35,155 bases of DNA, from NCBI GenBank assembly GCA_038214535.1, contig JBBQRS010000047.1:1-35155 (forward strand). Reading direction: 5' to 3'. The translations under genes and the position numbers were made by a program. The first letter of the stretch is position 1. Every line of letters begins with the position of its first letter. Below are positions 31,131 to 35,155 of this stretch, piece after piece. This DNA comes from JBBQRS01 sp038214535 (GTDB taxonomy: Bacteria; Chloroflexota; Anaerolineae; CG2-30-64-16). The notes beneath the pieces are model-generated. The model did not search any database, was not told the origin of the DNA, and worked only from the letters and a program-made list of their open reading frames with translations.

Positions 31131-33458
31131 CTACCCACCGATCAACCGCATACCCAGCCGATGCATCTGCGCGGCCCGCCACGGGGGCGCGCCTTGCGGC
31201 CGCGGGACGCTCAGGTCGTAGACGTTGCAGGCCAGCGGCGCCCCACCGGCTGAAAGCAGCGCGAGTTCCAGCTTTTCCGGCGCGCCGGCGAGCGCGACCT
31301 CGATGAAATCCATGCGCATTGCCGCACCCGGTGGCACGTTGATGTCTGTCGCCGACCACACCAGCCGCCCGTCGAGGTGGGCCTCCGCCCGACAACCCGG
31401 CTGCTCGACCGGCGCGTCGTTCACGATCCAGAATTCCATCGGCAAGACGTCTTCTGAGACGTAGTCCATCATCCAGGGGAAGTGCGCGGCGATCAACAGC
31501 GGCTGGTACGACCGTCCCAGCATGGCGTAGGCGGCCTTCGGGCGACCCGCGCGGTCCACGACCGACCAGCTCACCGCGGGCCACGGCTCGTTGAACTGCC
31601 AGAACGCCACGCCCCCGCAATGATCTCCGCCCCACGTTGCGCCATCCCCCGGTGCGCGCGGTTCCCGGCGTATCCGGCAGGCTTCGATGCCCGTTTGCAG
31701 CGCGGCCGCCTGTACACGCTGGGTCTGCGCAATGAGCGCGGCCAGGTCAGGCGCATCCCCCGCGTAGAACGCCAGCTTCGCCGTTTGCGCCAGCCGCGCC
31801 GCCCAGCGCGGGTCACTCAACGAGTCCGGCAGAGGCTTCGGGAACATTTCTGCGACCGAATTGGCGTCGGGCAGCGCCTGCAAACCGAATTCACTCAGGA
31901 AGGGCGCGCGTGCGTCGGCCAGCGTCGCCCAATCCTCGAAGGCGTGCCACACGCCCCACTGATGCACGTCCCCGCCGGAGGGCGACGCGGGAATCCAGGG
32001 CCGGTCGGGGTCTTCCTCGCGCAGCACGTTCGCCAACCGTCCCAGCGGCAGCGCCTCACGCTTCGCGCTGATCTCATTCCCGCCGCACCACGCCAGCAGC
32101 GCGGGGTGATTCCGCAATAATTGCGCTGCACCGCGCGCCTCCGCCTCCAGCAGATCGAGATACGCCGCGTTGTGCGGATAGTGATCGAGGAAAGCGCAGG
32201 CCAGCGGGAACTCCTGCCACGCCAGGATGCCCAGCCGGTTGCAGGCGTCCCAGAAGGCGCGCTTCTCGCGCACGCCGCCGCCCCACACGCGCAGGAAGTT
32301 GACGCCCGCCGCGCGCGCCTGCCCGATCAAGCGGTCATAATCGTCAGCCGTGACCCGGCCCGGCAAGACATCCGCCGGGACCCAGTTGGCCCCCCGCAGG
32401 AAGACCGGCCGGCCGTTGATCCTGAAACTCCACGGCGCGCCGCCCGGCAGCGTTCCCCGCTCGACTGTGCGCACCCCCGTGACCTCGCTGATTTCATCCA
32501 GCACGGCGTTCCCGTCGAGCAGGCGCACCGTGACGCGATAGAGGCACGGCTCGCCCTGATCCCAGGGTTGCCAGCGCCGCGCCGCCGCCATTTCCACGGC
32601 GAGGTCGTAATCCGCGGTGCAGAGCGGCGCATCGTTCGGGCACAGGTTGATGGTGCGTCCCGCCGAGTGATACCCGCCCGCCTCGAAATTCTCCGGGCGG
32701 ATGGTCACTTCGGCGCGCACCGCGCACGGGTGCAGGCGGGTCACGCGCAGCCGCAAGCGCCAACGCACCGCGGTCGGGTCGTCCTCCGTCAGCGGGTCGG
32801 GCCGGATGTGCAGGTTCTCGATGTAGGCGTTGTGCGTCCGCACCAGGCGGATGTCGTCCCAGATGCCGGCGCTGAGCACGCGCGGCGAGAAGTCCCAGCC
32901 GAAGCCGAACTGGGCCTTCGTCGTCGCCATGCGGTCGGGGAAGTACTCGACGTTGGTCGCCATGCGATCGAGGACGCCGCGGATCAGTCGCGTGCCTGTC
33001 GCAGTGGACAGGCGCGGCAATGCCCCGCCGCCCCAGATGCGGATCGCCAGCTCGTGCGCGCCGCCGGGCTGCACCGGCAAGGGGATCGCCTGCCGCGCGA
33101 ACGCGCCGGTATGCGTCGCCAGAAGCTCGTCATCGAGCCAGATCGCGCTCTGATAGTCCATCCCGTCGGCTTCGAGGATCACCGTTTCATCCGCGGTGAT
33201 GTCGGCGGGCAGCGCGACGCGATACCACCAATCGCCCTCGTCCACCCACTGCCCGGCGGCAATCCCTTCAGGCGTTTCCACCGGCGGGATGCGGCCCGCG
33301 GCGATCAGGTCGGCGCGCACGTCACCGGGCACGCGCGCGGGCAGCCACCCGGCCACCGCGCCACGGTCGTCGTGGGGTGATGCGCCGAACGGCTGGCGGG
33401 GGACCTGGCCCATGCGCCACACGGCATTAGATAAATCTACGATATGTCGGGTCATCAT
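31131..33458 (-). CDS. Beta-mannosidase, glycoside hydrolase family 2
   Basis: This 775-residue enzyme should release beta-linked mannose from oligosaccharides with retention of configuration. GH2 domains are visible in order: an N-terminal sugar-binding sandwich (WRMGQVPRQPFG; VPGDVRADLIAAGRIP; DWWYRVALP), an Ig-like domain, then a TIM barrel with GANWVPAD (about 357-364), FLRVWGGGVRE (388-398), the acid/base Glu462 in AWCGGNEI and the nucleophile Glu523 in FLSEFGLQALP. It has no signal peptide, so it acts in the cytoplasm on imported oligosaccharides (inference). ATG 33458 has no strong ribosome site; a TTG (33461) and another ATG (33455) are adjacent. A promoter candidate, TTGAAT-16-TATGAT, lies at 33490-33517. 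It leads a likely three-gene operon with the glycosyltransferase and lipoprotein genes. Confidence 0.93.
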   Translation of the reverse strand: MMTRHIVDLSNAVWRMGQVPRQPFGASPHDDRGAVAGWLPARVPGDVRADLIAAGRIPPVETPEGIAAGQWVDEGDWWYRVALPADITADETVILEADGMDYQSAIWLDDELLATHTGAFARQAIPLPVQPGGAHELAIRIWGGGALPRLSTATGTRLIRGVLDRMATNVEYFPDRMATTKAQFGFGWDFSPRVLSAGIWDDIRLVRTHNAYIENLHIRPDPLTEDDPTAVRWRLRLRVTRLHPCAVRAEVTIRPENFEAGGYHSAGRTINLCPNDAPLCTADYDLAVEMAAARRWQPWDQGEPCLYRVTVRLLDGNAVLDEISEVTGVRTVERGTLPGGAPWSFRINGRPVFLRGANWVPADVLPGRVTADDYDRLIGQARAAGVNFLRVWGGGVREKRAFWDACNRLGILAWQEFPLACAFLDHYPHNAAYLDLLEAEARGAAQLLRNHPALLAWCGGNEISAKREALPLGRLANVLREEDPDRPWIPASPSGGDVHQWGVWHAFEDWATLADARAPFLSEFGLQALPDANSVAEMFPKPLPDSLSDPRWAARLAQTAKLAFYAGDAPDLAALIAQTQRVQAAALQTGIEACRIRREPRAPGDGATWGGDHCGGVAFWQFNEPWPAVSWSVVDRAGRPKAAYAMLGRSYQPLLIAAHFPWMMDYVSEDVLPMEFWIVNDAPVEQPGCRAEAHLDGRLVWSATDINVPPGAAMRMDFIEVALAGAPEKLELALLSAGGAPLACNVYDLSVPRPQGAPPWRAAQMHRLGMRLIGG

Positions 33459-33489
33459 CAATCAACCGGCGCTTCGCCGATCACAGCCC

Positions 33490-33517
33490 ATCATAGCACG
33501 CATCGCCGCCGATTCAA
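33490..33517 (-). promoter_or_regulatory. Promoter candidate for the beta-mannosidase operon
   Basis: Reading leftward: TTGAAT (33512-33517), a 16-base spacer and TATGAT (33490-33495), 32 bases upstream of the start codon. On the other strand TATAAT (33525-33530) has no good -35. Confidence 0.55.
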
Positions 33518-33535
33518 ACCGTGGTATAATCTGCT

Positions 33536-33660
33536 CAGGAATCCCAAATGCACCTGGAGTCGAGGCTTCAGCCGGTTGCGCACATGACGCCTATTGCCGC
33601 GAAAATCGGCCGCAGGTCTCCAGTCCAGTGCCTGAGAAGCGCCTACATTTGGAATTCCTG
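33536..33660. mobile_element. Family-4 MITE-like element, copy B, with 15-bp terminal inverted repeats
   Basis: CAGGAATCCCAAATG (33536-33550) and CATTTGGAATTCCTG (33646-33660) are inverted repeats matching at 14 of 15 positions. The 125-bp element aligns along its whole length with copy A at 22216-22337 and has no coding capacity. The rest of the 357-base gap holds a small CCCCC/GGGGG hairpin (33760-33774) and no gene. Confidence 0.88.
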
Positions 33661-33815
33661 ATAATCTACCGGCAGAACAGCGCTGCTGTCCCTGCCGGGG
33701 CGCAATCAAGCATGAAAATGCAGCGAAATCCGCGTTCATCCGCGTTCGTCAGACGCAGACCCCCGATAAGGGGGCGTGCCATTTTCGGGTGAGTTTGCTT
33801 TGTTAGGAAAATGCA

Positions 33816-34448
33816 GTGCCAAATATTGATATTTCGACCATCGTCGCCCTCGGTGTGATCTTGCTCGTGGCCTTCCCAGTACACGAGTTCGCCCATGCGT
33901 TCGTCGCGTATCGGCTGGGCGACACCACCGCGCAGCAGGCGGGCCGGCTGACGCTCAACCCGCTGCGCCACCTCGACGTATTCGGGTCACTGATGCTGAT
34001 CGTGACGCAGTTCATCGGCTGGGCCAAGCCCGTACCGGTGAACCCTTACCAATTGCGCTATGGGCCGCGCGTCGGCAACGCCCTTGTCGCCGCGGCGGGG
34101 CCGTTCAGCAATCTGATCATGGCGATCATCGTCGCCATTCCCTATCGGATGGGGCTGTTCGACGCTGCACCCCAGTGGGTCTTTAGCGTGATCTGGACCT
34201 TCGTCACGATCAACGTGGTGCTCTTCATCTTTAACCTGATCCCCCTCGGCCCGCTGGACGGCTACAGCGTGTTGGTGGGCATTGTGGGCGAGAACGCAGC
34301 GCGTTTTCTTGAGCCCTTGCGCACCTACGGGTCACTCCTGTTGATGGGTTTGCTGATGATCGGCTTCCTGTCACCCAACCTCAATTTCCTGGGTCGCGTG
34401 CTGGGGCCGCTGATGGACGCCGTTCGGGGGGTCTTGCTCGGCGTATGA
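33816..34448 (+). CDS. M50 (site-2 protease family) membrane metalloprotease
   Basis: This 210-residue membrane protein has about five to six helices and the zinc-binding HEFAH (His23, Glu24, His27) in the first helix, with the third ligand Asp148 in LIPLGPLDGYSVL. GRLTLNPLRHLDVFGSL and AAAGPFSNLIMA are also typical of the short rhomboid-sized M50B subgroup, which lacks PDZ or CBS domains. Site-2 proteases cut substrates within the membrane, for example to release sigma factors; the target here is unknown. Start GTG 33816 has AGGAAAA upstream. Its stop overlaps the HD-domain gene at ATGA, so translation is coupled. Confidence 0.92.
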   Translation: MPNIDISTIVALGVILLVAFPVHEFAHAFVAYRLGDTTAQQAGRLTLNPLRHLDVFGSLMLIVTQFIGWAKPVPVNPYQLRYGPRVGNALVAAAGPFSNLIMAIIVAIPYRMGLFDAAPQWVFSVIWTFVTINVVLFIFNLIPLGPLDGYSVLVGIVGENAARFLEPLRTYGSLLLMGLLMIGFLSPNLNFLGRVLGPLMDAVRGVLLGV

Positions 34449-35014
34449 TGGCGGACGGCGTTCGGCATCATACGCGTTCGGCCTTGCAGCGCGCGCACTA
34501 TCGGGTGCGCCAGTTCGGGCAGGCGGCGAGGGCGTCGCTGCGCCCGTTGCAGCCCGCCGATGAGGCCGAGGCGCGGGACGTTTTGCCGGAGTCGGCATGG
34601 GCGCTCTACGCGTCCATGCCCCAGGTGGATCGCCGCCACGCGCTGGAAGTGTGGCGGACGCTGCGCGCGCAGGGGCATACGGACCCCGCCCTGGCGCAGG
34701 CCGCGCTGCTGCACGATTGCGCCAAGCATGAGGGCGGCATCACGCTGGCGCACCGCGTGGCCGTGGTCTTGCTCAAGGCCTACCGGCCCGCGTTCCTTGC
34801 GGGGTGGGCCGCCGCGCCTGCGCCCGGCCCCGGCGGGTGGCGGCAAGCCTTCTGGGCGCACGCGCATCACCCCGAAACCGGCGCCGCGCTCGCCGCTACC
34901 GCGGGCTGTGACCCCCGCGCCGTCGAACTAATTCGCCGGCATCAGGAGCCGCTCGCGCAAGTGGAGCCGGATCCCTGGTTGGCCGCCTTGCAGACCGCGG
35001 ATGACGATAACTAA
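34445..35014 (+). CDS. HD-domain protein
   Basis: This 189-residue protein has the HD metal-binding signature: an upstream His in DRRHALEVW (about 63-71), LLHDCAKHEG (about 88-97) with the HD pair, and a late helix ELIRRHQ. The HD family are metal-dependent phosphohydrolases of nucleotides or related phosphates; no nearby domain narrows the substrate. A Pro/Gly/Ala-rich loop (AAAPAPGPGG, about 121-130) is unusual. ATG 34445 overlaps the M50 stop (ATGA); a second ATG follows directly. The coupling suggests a functional link with the protease, untested. Confidence 0.82.
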   Translation: MMADGVRHHTRSALQRAHYRVRQFGQAARASLRPLQPADEAEARDVLPESAWALYASMPQVDRRHALEVWRTLRAQGHTDPALAQAALLHDCAKHEGGITLAHRVAVVLLKAYRPAFLAGWAAAPAPGPGGWRQAFWAHAHHPETGAALAATAGCDPRAVELIRRHQEPLAQVEPDPWLAALQTADDDN

Positions 35015-35025
35015 ACGCCTCGTAC

Positions 35026-35048
35026 TCCCCTTCGTAGTGGCGGGGGGG
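35026..35048. repeat. Half-copy of family-1 repeat at the right contig end
   Basis: TCCCCTTCGTAGTGGCGGGG is the inverted match of 108-130. It runs into G and C homopolymers (35041-35100). I see no gene from 35015 to the end, and the homopolymers suggest unreliable sequence. Confidence 0.6.
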
Positions 35049-35155
35049 GCGGCCCGGTGGACCAGAAACGGGGGGGCACGCCCCCCCCGCGGGGGGGGGG
35101 GCTAGACATAATTTGGAGAGCCACTCGCAGGCAAATGAAGTGGACCCATAAGGGG

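Overview
The window looks like a GC-rich chromosomal contig from a Chloroflexota (Anaerolineae-like) bacterium. This is inferred from the secreted proteins with long Thr/Pro linkers, the glutaredoxin-thioredoxin reductase fusion, the many palindromic intergenic repeats, and the housekeeping genes present. The same repeat lies at both ends in opposite orientation, next to homopolymer runs, so the window is probably a whole contig broken at repeats. I saw no rRNA or tRNA gene, phage, insertion-sequence transposase or CRISPR array.

Layout. 0.2-1.5 kb (minus): a free-standing threonyl-tRNA editing-domain protein and a membrane-anchored metallo-beta-lactamase (MBL) protein of the ComEC C-terminal type. 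1.7-5.4 kb (plus): a glutaredoxin-thioredoxin reductase fusion, a DppA-type D-aminopeptidase, an AAC(6')-like acetyltransferase and heme A synthase. 5.4-7.6 kb (minus): ComEC, whose own MBL domain appears dead. 8.2-11.8 kb (plus): a DUF5996 protein, a small overlapping partner, and a PEP/pyruvate-binding protein that lacks the phosphohistidine and PEP domains. 12-17.1 kb (plus): an RlmD-like RNA methyltransferase missing its catalytic Cys, rpsO, pnp and lepB. 17.7-18.8 kb (plus): a solo MalK/UgpC-type ABC ATPase behind a long leader. 19-19.5 kb (minus): peptide deformylase with a perfect consensus promoter.

19.9-29.5 kb is the cell-surface and stress part. It holds a secreted decaheme cytochrome built from two pentaheme repeats with EF-hand-like loops, a 1694-residue secreted protein with seven lamin-tail domains, a four-helix SPFH membrane protein, and an 80-residue gene behind a consensus promoter carrying a LexA-type box. 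29.8-33.5 kb (minus) is a probable operon of beta-mannosidase, a C-terminally truncated GT4 glycosyltransferase and a small Tat lipoprotein. 33.8-35.0 kb (plus) holds an M50 membrane metalloprotease and an overlapping HD-domain protein.

How the genes fit together. Heme A synthase implies an aa3-type oxidase, while the decaheme cytochrome implies periplasmic or surface electron transfer, so respiration may be flexible. Signal peptidase, deformylase, S15, PNPase and the rRNA methyltransferase homologue form a translation, RNA and secretion core. The two ComEC-type genes may together make a DNA-uptake channel with the MBL activity moved to a separate protein. At least four families of palindromic repeats fill most gaps, and one supplies the -35 box of the lamin-tail gene.
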